A stretch of DNA of 64,000 nucleotides from Streptomyces sp. NRRL S-31 (lineage in GTDB: Bacteria > Actinomycetota > Actinomycetes > Streptomycetales > Streptomycetaceae), in the NCBI RefSeq assembly GCF_000718775.1, contig NZ_JOCB01000008.1:48099-112098 (forward strand). The letters are read 5' to 3'. Below, in pieces: positions 1-10,827 of the stretch (position 1 is its first letter; every line of letters starts with the position of its first letter). Below the pieces are notes generated by a model that saw nothing but the letters and a program-made list of their open reading frames with translations, did not search any database and had not been told where the DNA came from. A program made the position numbers and the translations under genes.

Positions 1-59
1 GTGGCCGGGGCCCCGCCGGAGCGACCCTCGAAGAAGGCACGACGAGGAGGTGTTCCGCG

Positions 60-632
60 ATGGGCACCACGAAGTGGCTGTGGCGGTGGCGGAGCAATCC
101 GCTGCGGCGGCACGAGGACGTCGTCGAGGCATGGGTCGTCCTGGCCGTCTGCGTGATCGTCGCCTTCGCCGGTGCCGTGGTCGCCCTGCTGACGGCCCGC
201 GGCGCCGAGCACGCGTTCGCTCAGGAGCGCGCCCACGGGCACGCCGTCCGAGCGGTCCTCCTCGCCGACGCGCCACACGGTGTCACCGCGCGCTGGTCGG
301 CCGACGACCGTGTCGAGGTCCCGGTGCGCTGGACGGCTCCCGACGGGACCTCCCGTAGCGGACGGACGCCGGTGGACGGTGGCCTGAAGGCCGGAGCCCC
401 GGTGACGGTCTGGCAGGACGACCGGGGCCGGCTCACGCTCTCACGGCCGACGGGCCGCACCGAGGGCCACGTCGAGGCCGCTCTCTTCGGTGCCGCTGCG
501 GCCCTCGCCGTCGCGGCTCCGGTCCTCGGCGCGGGCGCTGTCGCGCGAGCACGGCTCGACCGGCGTCGCATGGCCCGCTGGGAACAGGAATGGGACGCGG
601 TGGGCCCGCTGTGGGGCCCGAAGACGGGATGA
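60..632 (+). CDS. Rv1733c-like two-helix membrane protein
   Basis: A 190-residue protein with one predicted transmembrane helix at about residues 24-45, an extracytoplasmic middle of about 95 residues, and a second helix at about 140-163 followed by a basic tail (RRRMARWEQEW). This layout is that of the actinobacterial Rv1733c-type membrane proteins; the mycobacterial member belongs to the dormancy regulon, which fits the neighbourhood. No enzymatic motif is visible and the function is unknown. The ATG follows a good ribosome binding site (gaggagg, 8 bases upstream). The 59 bases before it are the only upstream sequence in the window and show no gene start. Confidence 0.7.
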   Translation: MGTTKWLWRWRSNPLRRHEDVVEAWVVLAVCVIVAFAGAVVALLTARGAEHAFAQERAHGHAVRAVLLADAPHGVTARWSADDRVEVPVRWTAPDGTSRSGRTPVDGGLKAGAPVTVWQDDRGRLTLSRPTGRTEGHVEAALFGAAAALAVAAPVLGAGAVARARLDRRRMARWEQEWDAVGPLWGPKTG

Positions 633-717
633 ACCGTCCCCCGCACCGGCACGGCCGTCCCCGGCGGGCGAGCCGGCGGGCCTTGGCAGGCGGGCCGGAG
701 GATGGAGGCGAGGTGCA

Positions 718-1878
718 TTGAACGAGACGCTGTCCCTCGGCCGGATCGCCGGCGTACGGGTCGGCCTGCACTGGAGCGTCCTGGTCATCGTCGCCCTGGT
801 GACGGTCGTCCTCGCGCGGGGTGAGTTCCCCGCCGCCCATCCGGGCCACTCCGCCGTGCGGTACTGGGCTCTCGCTCTGCTGACCGCTGTCGTCTTCCTC
901 GTCTCGCTGCTGGCGCACGAGCTGGCGCACGCCGTGGTCGCCCGCCGCAACGGCGTGCAGGTCGACGGCATCACCCTGTGGATGCTGGGCGGCGCCGCGC
1001 GCCTGCACAGCGAGGCCGCGACCCCGGCCGCGGAGCTGCGCATCGCCGTCGTGGGTCCGCTCACCAGTCTGCTGGCCGGTGGTGTCCTCGCGGGTGTCGC
1101 CGCCGCGCTGGGCGCGCTGCACACCTCCGGGCTGGTGGTCGAGGCGGTCGCCTGGCTCTCCGCGATCAACATCCTGCTGGCGGTGTTCAACGCGCTGCCC
1201 GCCGCCCCGCTCGACGGCGGACGGCTGCTGCGCGCGTACCTGTGGCATCGCACCGGCGACCGGCTGCGGGCCACCCGAGGCGCCTCCGCGGCGGGCCGGG
1301 CGCTGGGCTGGTTCATGGTGCTGACCGGCTTCGCGGCCGTGCTGTTCGGTCACCACCTGTCCGGTCTGTGGCCCGCTCTGATCGGCTGGTTCCTCATCGG
1401 CGCGGCCACCGCGGAAGCCCGCCAGGCCGAGACGCGGAGCGTGCTGGGCGGTGTCCCGGTCAGTCGTGTCATGACTCCGCACCCGGTCACGGTTGCGGAG
1501 ACGGCGACCCTCGGCGGCTTCCTGGCCGAGGGTCCCTTCGGGCATTACCGCCACTCGGCCTTCCCCGTGCTGGCCGCGGACGGCTCGGTGGTCGGGCTGC
1601 TCACCGTGCGGCGTGTCGAGGCGACGCCGGCCCAGGCGCGGGCGAGTACGACGGTCGGCGAGGTGATGCGTCCTCTCGACGAGGTCGTCGTCGCCGCGCC
1701 CGGGGAGCCGGTGCTCGACCTCCTGCCCCGGCTGGAGGCGAGTCCCGTGCGTCGCGCGGTGGTCCTGGACGAGGGACGCCTCGTCGGCATCCTCACCGTC
1801 GCCGACGTCACCCGGGCTCTCGCATGGCCGGCCGGGCCCTCGCGGACCCGGCCGGGGAGCACCGGCCCGCCGCCCTGA
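718..1878 (+). CDS. Site-2 protease (M50) with CBS pair
   Basis: A 386-residue intramembrane zinc metalloprotease. The catalytic HELAH motif is at residues 67-71 inside a hydrophobic helix, and the second metal-ligand motif NALPAAPLDGG ends at about residue 168. Several further helices follow, then two CBS domains from about residue 244 to 365, which in this family sense adenosine ligands. Such Rip3/SpoIVFB-like proteases cut membrane-embedded substrates such as anti-sigma factors; the substrate here is unknown. I chose the TTG at 718 because a ggaggcgagg ribosome binding site precedes it and the conserved N-terminus (LGRIAGVRVGLHW) begins right after. A longer frame upstream has no family-like sequence. 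Confidence 0.85.
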   Translation: MNETLSLGRIAGVRVGLHWSVLVIVALVTVVLARGEFPAAHPGHSAVRYWALALLTAVVFLVSLLAHELAHAVVARRNGVQVDGITLWMLGGAARLHSEAATPAAELRIAVVGPLTSLLAGGVLAGVAAALGALHTSGLVVEAVAWLSAINILLAVFNALPAAPLDGGRLLRAYLWHRTGDRLRATRGASAAGRALGWFMVLTGFAAVLFGHHLSGLWPALIGWFLIGAATAEARQAETRSVLGGVPVSRVMTPHPVTVAETATLGGFLAEGPFGHYRHSAFPVLAADGSVVGLLTVRRVEATPAQARASTTVGEVMRPLDEVVVAAPGEPVLDLLPRLEASPVRRAVVLDEGRLVGILTVADVTRALAWPAGPSRTRPGSTGPPP

Positions 1879-1889
1879 CGTGCGGGCGG

Positions 1890-2110
1890 GTCCGGCGGAC
1901 TCCGGTACGACGGCCACGGCGGGCCGTGTGGCGCGGTGCCCCGTGGGCGACCGGCCGAGCCCGGGCCCGAGGCGGCCCTGGCGGCGCCGGGCCCCGACGA
2001 CGACCGGCAGGTCGGCTGCGCGGTACACCACCGGCAGGGCGTCGCGGGTGAAGCGCTCGATCGTACGGCGTTGCACCCGCGAGCCGGCCGGGGTGTCCCG
2101 CACCGCCCCC
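1890..2110 (-). pseudogene. Remnant of a universal stress protein C-terminus
   Basis: The 424 bases between the protease and the next gene hold no intact gene. On the minus strand one frame reads RAADLPVVVGARRRQGRLG and ends with AVAVVPE. This is the pattern of the last strand-helix-strand of a universal stress protein (ADLVVVGARR, then PVAVVPE), including part of the ATP-binding loop. The helix between them has degenerated and nothing recognisable precedes it, so this looks like a decayed paralogue of the usp gene at 2303-3208. The call rests on eye alignment of about 40 residues. A small hairpin (cgggtc/gacccg) sits near 2239-2260. Confidence 0.45.
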
Positions 2111-2302
2111 TCCGTGGCTTCCGCGGCTCGCCGCTCCCGTCTCACGGACGGACCGGTACCCCGGTGATCAGCGGAAGCGGTCCCGCAACGGTGCGACCGG
2201 GGCGCTCCCCGTCGGCGGTGACGACGGCTCCGAGGTCCGCGGGTCCGCCGAAGACCCGTGCGGCTGATGCCTTCACGGGGTGCCTCTGCTGGGGGCGGCG
2301 GC

Positions 2303-3208
2303 TCAGCCGTGCGCGACGACCGCGACGGGGGCGGTGATGTGGTGCAGGGCCGAGTGCGTGACATGGCCGATGTGGGCACCGAGGAAGCCCGTGCGGATAC
2401 GCCGGCCGACGACCACGAGGGAGGCGTCCCGGGACTCGTTGACGAGGACCTGGGCCGCGCTGCCGCACCGGCTCGCCTCGATCACCTCGACGTCCGGGAA
2501 CTTCTGCCGCCAGGGACGCAGCACCTTGCCCAGGAGGGAGACCTGTCCGCGCTCGAGGGTGTCGTGGAGTTCGGCGTCCCCGGGGAAGCGGTAGAAGGGC
2601 CTGGGGGGCTCGGGCCAGGCGTGGACCGCCCGCAGAGCGGCCTTCCGGCGGGCGGCGGCGTCGAAGGCGAATTCCAGCAGCGTGTCGTCCGGGTCCTCGA
2701 TGTCGAGGCCCAGCACGACGGGGCGGTACGGCGTCACGGCGGAGGGCGCGCCCGCCGGGTCGGCCCTGTGCTCGTCGGCGGCCCGTTCCCGCGCCCGGAC
2801 GAGCACTACGGGACGCTCGGCACGGGCCACGACCCCCAGACTCACGGACCCGACCAGGAAACCGCCGAGCCCGCCGAGGTTCCGCGAGCCCAGGACCAGC
2901 AGTTCGGCGAAGCCCGCCGCCTCGCACAGGACGTCGGCCACGGTCCCCGTGAGCTGCTCGGTGGTCACTTCGAGGCCCGGATGACGAAGTCGGAGGCCGT
3001 CGGCGGACTCGTGCGTCAACCGCCGCGCCCATCGCCGGTAACTCTCCAGGTCCAGCAACGGGGTGCGGGCCACGTACCGGGGCGTCGGCTCCTGGACGTG
3101 CACGATCTTCAGGGGCAGGCCGCGCAGCAGCGCTTCGCGAGCCGCCCACTCGGCCGCGGCCCGGCTGTCGGGCGAGTCGTCGAGGCCGACGGTGACGGTG
3201 CGGGACAT
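2303..3208 (-). CDS. Tandem universal stress protein
   Basis: A 301-residue protein with two UspA folds (about 1-145 and 160-301). Each starts with a V(T/V)VGLD-type strand and carries a glycine-rich nucleotide loop (GSRNLGGLGGFLVGSVSLG in the first, VGRRIRTGFLGAHIGH in the second). Proteins of this kind bind ATP or AMP and modulate survival under hypoxia or stress. The ATG at 3208 follows gggaggtgaacacc; an in-frame ATG 33 bases upstream has no such site and was rejected. A dormancy-box-like motif lies 65-79 bases upstream, and a degraded response regulator lies about 340 bases upstream on the other strand. Confidence 0.9.
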   Translation of the reverse strand: MSRTVTVGLDDSPDSRAAAEWAAREALLRGLPLKIVHVQEPTPRYVARTPLLDLESYRRWARRLTHESADGLRLRHPGLEVTTEQLTGTVADVLCEAAGFAELLVLGSRNLGGLGGFLVGSVSLGVVARAERPVVLVRARERAADEHRADPAGAPSAVTPYRPVVLGLDIEDPDDTLLEFAFDAAARRKAALRAVHAWPEPPRPFYRFPGDAELHDTLERGQVSLLGKVLRPWRQKFPDVEVIEASRCGSAAQVLVNESRDASLVVVGRRIRTGFLGAHIGHVTHSALHHITAPVAVVAHG

Positions 3209-3549
3209 GGTGTTCACCTCCCGGTGTGAGGGTTCCGCCATCAGCGTGGCGCCGCGACGCCGACCGTGTCAGGGGCCACCCGGCCCGTCCGGGGACCGAC
3301 CGACCCCCTGCGGCGCCGTGACCCGACGGGCCCCGGAGGCCGGGCGGGCGCCTGCCCGGGCCTGGGCTCCGCCCTCGCGCACGGCAAGGGGACCCGGTGG
3401 CCGCGGGGGACACGGCCGCCGGGTGGCCGGGGCCGGTCGGCCCCGGCGCGGCCGCACCACTGGGTGACCACCGGTGACCAGGGCATGCGGCGGTGTGCCG
3501 GCGTCGCCGGATCGAGGTCGCCGTGCCCCGGACGCACAGCTGCACCGGG
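3209..3549 (+). other. Gene-free stretch upstream of usp
   Basis: No coding sequence recognised on either strand. It carries the GGGNC-type motif at 3273-3287, a looser copy (GGGACCGACCGACCC) about 20 bases further on, and a short direct repeat, ggtgacca, around 3463-3480. It probably contains the usp promoter and decayed DNA. Confidence 0.5.
3273..3287. promoter_or_regulatory. Dormancy-box-like site (GGGCCACCCGGCCCG)
   Basis: Matches GGGNC-N3-CGGCCC. It lies 65-79 bases upstream of the usp start at 3208. One of eight similar sites in this island. Confidence 0.45.
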
Positions 3550-3745
3550 CGTGACCTCGTCCGGGTGCTCCCGCTCGACGGCCGACGGGCCGTACGGCGC
3601 GGCCTGACCGGACTCCTCGGTTCCGAACGGGACATCGGCCGTGGTCGGCGACGCGTGCGTCGGACTCGCACGGGGCCACGCCCCGCGGCCGCACATGGCC
3701 GTGCTCGGCGTCCGCCTGCCCGACGGTGACGGTGCTCGGCGACGG
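3550..3745 (+). pseudogene. Remnant of a DevR/DosR-type response regulator receiver domain
   Basis: Frame 1 reads VRVLPLDGRRAVRRGLTGLL followed by GSERDI. After one extra base near 3634 the match continues in frame 2 as AVVGDA, then HMAVLGVRLPDGDG. These align well with the start (V-LLDDHEVVRRGL-LL-SEPDI-VVGEA) and the phosphorylation-site region (VAVLDVRLPDGDG) of NarL/DevR-type receivers. The acidic pair is lost (LDG for LDD), the phosphoacceptor Asp is a Gly (VLGVRLP), and no C-terminal LuxR helix-turn-helix follows. It is therefore a frameshifted, truncated, inactive copy. Its position beside usp and CBS genes fits a former local dormancy regulator. Confidence 0.65.
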
Positions 3746-3941
3746 GCGGATCGAGGGCTCCGACCCTTGTCGGCGGTACGCACCGTCACCTGCGGGCAGT
3801 CGGACCCGGGCCCGGCGACGACCGTCCGGCTCACGCTCTCCCCGTGCGCCGGACCGCCGCCGTCCCGGTCCGCACCGCTCCGACCGGGCCCGTGGACCAC
3901 TTCTCCCGCCGAGACACCTCTCCCACCGGAAGCAGACGGGA

Positions 3942-4838
3942 TCAGGCCGGGGTGAGCAGGTTCTTCACCTCGACGACATCCGTGATCCCCGCCACCTCCG
4001 CCACCAGCCGGTCCAGTGACGCCGGAGGCATCCGCCCGGTCAGCTCGACGATGCCGTCGTGCACGGTCACCACGACGTCCTCCCTGTCCCCCGGGGGGCA
4101 GCACGCCGCGATCCTCTCCTCGACCTCCGTCCGGATGCCGGCGTCGTCCCTGATGAGCGAGTCCAGCAGCGCGTCGCGGCGCACCATGCCCACCAGGCGG
4201 CCATCGCGGTCGGTGACAGGCATCCGCTTCAGCCGGGACAGGGCGGCGAGCCAGGCCGCCTCGGCAACCGTCGCACCCGGCAGCACGGTGATCGCGGGAC
4301 TCGTCATCAGGTCTGCGGCCAGGTCGCCACGGGCCTTGCCTTGGATGCGACGCTCACGCAGCCTGCCGATCCGGCCGGGCCGGTGACCGGACGCCTCGAA
4401 GGCGGCCTTGGCCAGCAGGTCGGACTCCGAGACCACACCGATCACATGGCCCTCGGCATCCACCACGGGGAGCACGCTCGTGTGCTCGCGGGCCAGCGAA
4501 CGGGCGATGTCGCGGTACGGCAGGTCCTCGCGCAGGGACGCGGCGGGTACGTCCATCACGTCCCTCACCAGACGCGGTCCCGGCTCGGTCGGGGAAGCGG
4601 CGGGGGAGGCGGATGGCGCCGTGCGCGGAGCGGAAGAAGGCGCGGAGCGGCCCGCGGTACTGGGTGGGGCCGTCGCGACCCGCGGCTCCGCGCCCGCGTG
4701 CCTGGCGGCGGCGGTGGCGGCGGCACCCAGGTAGCGGAGCAGCGTGTCCTGCCGTGCTGTCTCACCGGGGCTCGGGGGGCGGGAAGGGGCGTCCCGCCGC
4801 GCCTCAGCCTCCGCGGAGAAGTTGTCGTGCCCGTTCAC
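3942..4838 (-). CDS. CBS-CBS-BON domain protein
   Basis: A 298-residue protein. The first 90 residues are Ala/Ser/Pro-rich and probably disordered. Two CBS domains follow (VRDVMDVPAASL to about 160; ADLMTSPAITVLPGATV to about 230), then a BON domain (VVVTVHDGIVELTGRM) at the C-terminus. CBS pairs bind adenine nucleotides and BON domains are associated with membranes or lipids, so an energy-sensing role at the envelope is possible but inferred. The GTG start at 4838 follows aaggagg; a much longer open frame upstream shows no family sequence. It is divergent from the rotary ATPase operon and may share its regulatory site at 4919. Confidence 0.85.
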   Translation of the reverse strand: MNGHDNFSAEAEARRDAPSRPPSPGETARQDTLLRYLGAAATAAARHAGAEPRVATAPPSTAGRSAPSSAPRTAPSASPAASPTEPGPRLVRDVMDVPAASLREDLPYRDIARSLAREHTSVLPVVDAEGHVIGVVSESDLLAKAAFEASGHRPGRIGRLRERRIQGKARGDLAADLMTSPAITVLPGATVAEAAWLAALSRLKRMPVTDRDGRLVGMVRRDALLDSLIRDDAGIRTEVEERIAACCPPGDREDVVVTVHDGIVELTGRMPPASLDRLVAEVAGITDVVEVKNLLTPA

Positions 4839-4918
4839 GGCGGCCTCCTTGACTGCGTCGCGTCTCCTGCGTCCACGTTGCCTGCGTCCCAGTCTTCCGC
4901 CCCTGCCGCCCGTGCCAA

Positions 4919-4933
4919 GAGCCGAACGGCCCT
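4919..4933. promoter_or_regulatory. Dormancy-box-like site (GAGCCGAACGGCCCT)
   Basis: An imperfect match to GGGNC-N3-CGGCCC in the divergent region between the CBS-BON gene (81 bases away) and the A/V-ATPase operon (88 bases to its first ATG). It could serve both. Confidence 0.35.
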
Positions 4934-5020
4934 GCCGGAAAGGCGTGAGGGCCCTATCCGGTGCGGACCTGGACAGCAACCGTGAAACTGGAGGAAGAGC
5001 CGACCGGCAGGAGGCCGCGG

Positions 5021-5458
5021 ATGAGTTTGCGGGACTTTCTGGAGCGGTTCCGCCCGGCCGGTACGCCGGGAGCGTCCGCGTCCGGCGTACCGGCCGACCG
5101 TGCGGCGGAACGGGCCGCGGAACTGGAGCCCGCCCTCGCCGGCCTGGCTGACGTGCAGCGGGAGGCGGCACGGATCCGGGCCGTCGCCGAGCAGGAGGCC
5201 GGGGCCCTGCGACGCGACACCGCGCGAGAGGCGGCACGGATCGTCGATGCCGCCCGGGAGCGCGTCCCCGAGGTTCGCCGATGGGCCGCGGAGCCCCTCC
5301 TGCGGGCGGCGCGGCAGGAGGCGGACGCCCTCCGCGCGGCCGGGGACCGCACCGCCACGGCGATCCTTGGGCGGGCCCTCGACAACATGCCGCGCCTGGT
5401 GGATCTCGTCGTGGCCGACGCCCTGCGCCCGGTGGGCGGGAAGGGGAAGGGGCCATGA
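5021..5458 (+). CDS. A/V-type ATPase peripheral-stalk subunit (H/G-like)
   Basis: A 145-residue protein, first gene of a nine-gene rotary ATPase operon. From about residue 25 to 120 it is a long Ala/Arg/Glu-rich helix (EREAARIRAVAEQEAG-like heptads), as expected for the coiled-coil peripheral stalk subunit that pairs with subunit E. There is no sequence signature beyond the coiled coil, so the name rests on position and composition. The ATG at 5021 follows aggaggccgcgg. The stop overlaps the next start (ATGA at 5455-5458), so translation is probably coupled. Confidence 0.65.
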   Translation: MSLRDFLERFRPAGTPGASASGVPADRAAERAAELEPALAGLADVQREAARIRAVAEQEAGALRRDTAREAARIVDAARERVPEVRRWAAEPLLRAARQEADALRAAGDRTATAILGRALDNMPRLVDLVVADALRPVGGKGKGP

Positions 5459-6370
5459 GTGCCGGGTGGGTCGCCGGGGCGGTGCGCGCCAAGGCCCTCG
5501 TCAGCCGGTGTCCGGGGATCGACGGGGCACGGGAGATCGCGCGTGGCCCGACACTCGACGACGCCCTGCGACGTCTGGCGACCACGCCCTACGCCGGATA
5601 CACGCGGCCGGCGGCGGATCTGCGCCATGCCCAGCGGGCGGTGTCGGCCACCCTGCTCTGGCACCTGAGGGTGCTGGCCGGCTGGCTGCCCGGCGGCGGT
5701 GCCCGCCTGCTGGTTCCGCTCGCCGCCGGGTTCGAGATCGCCAACGTGGCCGCCCGGCTCACCACTCCCGGCGGTGGCCGCGCGGAGGCCCCGGACCCCT
5801 ACCGGCTCGGCGCACTGGAGACCGCCTGGCGAAGTCTCGAGCGCGCCCGTACACCCGCCGGGATCCGGGCAACGCTCGCGGCCTCGCCCTGGGGCGACCC
5901 GGGCGCCGACACGCCGTGGGCCCTGGTCACCGGCATGCGGATGAGCGCCGCGCGCCGCACCGCCGTCGCCGTACGGCCCGCGGGTCGCTGGGCCCGCGGA
6001 CGCGCCGTCCTCCTGGCGGCCCGGGAGGTGTTCGTGCACCACCGCTCCCTCCCGGAGCCCGTCCTGCGCGACGCGACGCGGCTGCTCGGGAGCCGGGCGA
6101 CGGCCGCCGTCACGTACCGGGAGTTCCGCGAGCGGCTGCCCTCGTCGGCGAGCTGGGCCCTGGAGGGCGCCGACGAGCCGGGCGAGCTGTGGCGGGCGGA
6201 GGCCCGCTGGTGGCGGACGGTCGGGTCGGACGGCGCGGCACTGCTGCGTGAGGGACGGTACGGTCCCCGGGTGGTCGTCGGGGCGGTGGCGCTGCTGTCC
6301 GTGGACGCCTGGCGGGTTCGGGCGGCGCTGGGATCGGCGGCGCGCGGCGGACGGCCCGGGGACGTGTTCG

Positions 6371-6384
<14 letters not shown>
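5455..6384 (+). CDS. A/V-type ATPase subunit C-like protein
   Basis: A 309-residue, largely alpha-helical, Arg/Ala/Leu-rich protein in the slot expected for subunit C (vma6/AtpC), which joins the central rotor shaft to the membrane ring. Lengths match the family (about 320-350). Conserved-looking segments include a C-terminal RYGPRVVVGAVALLSVDAWR, reminiscent of the family's end, where subunit I and C meet. Sequence conservation in subunit C is low everywhere, so the assignment leans on the operon. It overlaps both neighbours (4 bases upstream, 14 downstream). Confidence 0.65.
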
Positions 6385-8440
<2,056 letters not shown>

Positions 8441-8444
<4 letters not shown>

Positions 8445-8950
8445 CCACGTCGGGGGACGCGCTGCGCCCCGTCCGTACCGAACTGCTGCGCGCGGCACGG
8501 GCCTCGGCCGACGCGGTCCGGGCGGGTGCGCGCACCGACGCGGAGGAGACCTTGCGCTCGGCCCGCGCCACGGCCGAGGCCGAGCTGTGCCGAGCCCGGG
8601 AGCTCGGCAGGGCCGACGGCGCCGCCGAGGCGGCGCGGGAACGGGTGCGGGCGGTCCAGGACGCCTGGGCGGCGGAACTCGCGGCCCGTGCCGAGGCCCA
8701 CGCGGCCTTGAGGGACGCGGTCCGGGCGAGGGTGCGGGCGGAGTTCGCGCAGGACGCGTCCCTGCGGTCGCGCTGCGCGGAGCTGGCACGGGAGCTGCTG
8801 GGCCCGCGGGCGACGGTCACGGCCTCCGCGGGTGGAGGGGTGGCGGCCGAGGTGCCCGGGCGACGGGTCGACCTGTCGGCGGTCGCCCTGGCCGATCGTG
8901 CCCTGGACCGGCTGGGCGTCCGTGCCGAGGCGCTGTGGGATCCGGCATGA
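8441..8950 (+). CDS. A/V-type ATPase peripheral-stalk subunit E
   Basis: A 169-residue protein with a long charged N-terminal helix (about 10-100, ARASADAVRAGARTDAEETL-like heptads) and a small C-terminal globular part with VDLSAVALADRALDRL. This is the layout of subunit E, which with the H/G coiled coil ties the catalytic head to subunit I. It has no enzymatic motif. Coupled by ATGA overlaps on both sides. Confidence 0.7.
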
Positions 8951-10827
8951 ACCCTTCCCCGGAGCCCACGCCGGACGGGCCGGTCACGCCGGACGGGCCG
9001 GTCACGCCGGACGCGCCGGACGGGTCGCAGGAGCCAGTCCCGCCCGACGGGCCGGATGCGCCCGACGGGCGTACGCTCGCGCGGATCGCGCCCGGCACCG
9101 GGCCGGACTGCCCGGACCGTCCACGGATCCTCCGTGTCGCCGGCCCCCTCGTGGAGATCGTCTGCCCGCCCACGGTGGCCATGCACGACCTGGTCGTGCT
9201 GGGTGCCGCCCGGCTGCCGGGCGAGGTGGTCGCCATCCGGGGCGACACCGCCACCGTCGAGGCCTACGAGTACACCGGGGGGCTGGCCCCCGGGCACCCC
9301 GCTGAGCCCCAGGGCCGTCCCCTGTCGGTGCGGCTGGCACCGGATCTGCTCGGCGGCGTGTTCGACGGGCTGCTGCGGCCGCTGGCCGGCGTCGGCGACC
9401 TGCTCACGGCAGGCGGATCGACGACGGGTGAACCGGACCGTCGCACCCGGCCGTTCAGACCGTGCGTGGCCGAGGGGGCGCGGGTCGGGGCCGGTGACGT
9501 CCTCGGGGAGATCGGCGCGGGGGTCCCGCTGCGGCTCCTGGTGCCTCCGGACGTGTGGGGTGAGGTGAGCTGGGTCGCGGCGGCGGGCGATCACCCCTCG
9601 GAGGTCGTGCTCGCCGTGGTGGGCGGCCGGGAGGTGCGGATGGAGCAGTCCTGGCCGGTGCGCAGACCGCGACCCGTCGCACGGCGGTTGCCGGCGGACG
9701 CGCCCCTGAACACCGGACAGCGGGCCGTGGACCTGCTCTTCCCGGTGGCACGCGGTAGCACCGTCGCCGTGCCCGGCGGTTTCGGCACCGGCAAGACCAT
9801 GCTGTTGCAACAGATCGCCAAGTGGTGTGACGCCGACGTCATCGTCTACGTCGGCTGCGGTGAGCGTGGCAACGAGATGGCGGATGTGATCGAGGAGTTG
9901 GAGCGGCTGACCGATCCGCGTACCGGGGGCCGTCTGGCCGAACGCACCGTGACGATAGCGAACACCTCCAACATGCCGATGATGGCCCGCGAGGCCGGCG
10001 TGCACACGGGCGCGACGGTCGCCGAGTACTTCCGCGACATGGGCCTCGACGTCGTTCTGATCGCCGACTCGACCTCCCGCTGGGCGGAGGCGCTGCGGGA
10101 GTTCGCCTCCCGCATGGGCGAACTACCCGCCGAGGAGGGCTATCCGGCGGGTCTCGCCTCACAACTGGCCGCGTTCTACGAGCGGGCCGCCGCCGTGCGC
10201 ACCCTCGGCGGCGCGACCGGCTCGGTCACGGTGATCGGCGCGGTGTCCCCACCGGGCGGTGACCGCACCGAGCCCGTCACCGCGCACACCGAGCGCTTCG
10301 TGCGCTGCCTGTGGAGCCTGGACCGTGATCTCGCCTACGCACGCCACTATCCCGCGGTGTCCTGGTCGGAGTCCTTCTCCCGGGACGCCGCCGCGCTGGC
10401 CGCCGCCCATGCGCGGGCCGGTGACGCGGGGTGGGCAAAGCGGCGTGGACGTGTGGCGCGGCAGCTGGCGGAGGCGGACCGGCTGGCCGACCTCGTCGAG
10501 CTGGTCGGCATCACGGCGCTGCCGCCGCGGGAACGGATCAACGTGCTCGCCGGGCGGCTGCTGCGCGAGGCCGCGATCCAGCAGAACGCGCTGTCCCCGG
10601 CGGACGCCTTCAGCGCCCCCGAGAAGACGGCGGCCCTCGTGCAGGCCGTGGTGACGGTCGTCGACCGCTGCCTGGAACTGGTGGACTCCGGCATCCCCGC
10701 GGACGCCGTCGAAGCGGTCGACTTCGGCCCGCTGCTGCGGGCGCGCGAGAGAGCGGGGCCCGCCGAGACCGCTCCGGTCACCGCGGCCCGCGACGCCGTG
10801 CTGGCCCGCCTCAGGGAGGCGGCATGA
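8947..10827 (+). CDS. A/V-type ATPase catalytic subunit A
   Basis: A 626-residue catalytic subunit. The P-loop GGFGTGKT is at residues 277-284 (consensus G-FGSGKT), followed by GCGERGNEMADV, VTIANTSNMPMMAREAG and ADSTSRWAEALREFASRMGE, all hallmarks of the A subunit rather than F1-beta. The family's roughly 90-residue non-homologous insertion is present before the P-loop. About 60 N-terminal residues (PDGPVTPDGPVTPDAPDG) are an added Pro/Asp/Gly low-complexity stretch encoded by an 18-base tandem repeat, before the conserved start RILRVAGPLVEI. Catalytic residues look intact, so the enzyme is probably functional. Confidence 0.95.
   Translation: MNPSPEPTPDGPVTPDGPVTPDAPDGSQEPVPPDGPDAPDGRTLARIAPGTGPDCPDRPRILRVAGPLVEIVCPPTVAMHDLVVLGAARLPGEVVAIRGDTATVEAYEYTGGLAPGHPAEPQGRPLSVRLAPDLLGGVFDGLLRPLAGVGDLLTAGGSTTGEPDRRTRPFRPCVAEGARVGAGDVLGEIGAGVPLRLLVPPDVWGEVSWVAAAGDHPSEVVLAVVGGREVRMEQSWPVRRPRPVARRLPADAPLNTGQRAVDLLFPVARGSTVAVPGGFGTGKTMLLQQIAKWCDADVIVYVGCGERGNEMADVIEELERLTDPRTGGRLAERTVTIANTSNMPMMAREAGVHTGATVAEYFRDMGLDVVLIADSTSRWAEALREFASRMGELPAEEGYPAGLASQLAAFYERAAAVRTLGGATGSVTVIGAVSPPGGDRTEPVTAHTERFVRCLWSLDRDLAYARHYPAVSWSESFSRDAAALAAAHARAGDAGWAKRRGRVARQLAEADRLADLVELVGITALPPRERINVLAGRLLREAAIQQNALSPADAFSAPEKTAALVQAVVTVVDRCLELVDSGIPADAVEAVDFGPLLRARERAGPAETAPVTAARDAVLARLREAA
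8971..9006 (+). repeat. 18-base tandem repeat, two perfect copies
   Basis: Unit ccggacgggccggtcacg repeated exactly twice, with a third degenerate copy to 9024. It encodes the PDGPVT repeats in the disordered N-terminus of subunit A. Confidence 0.9.

Noticed and set aside
490..717. N-terminal extension of the site-2 protease frame back to an ATG at 490
   Set aside because: It overlaps the Rv1733c-like gene, lacks family similarity, and the TTG at 718 has a good ribosome site.
3746..3941. Possible further usp start on the minus strand (SRTVVAGPGS near 3835)
   Set aside because: Only about ten residues resemble a usp start and nothing family-like follows.
4559..4985. Several Pro/Arg-rich open frames around the CBS-BON leader
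   Set aside because: Typical GC-rich shadows without ribosome sites or similarity.
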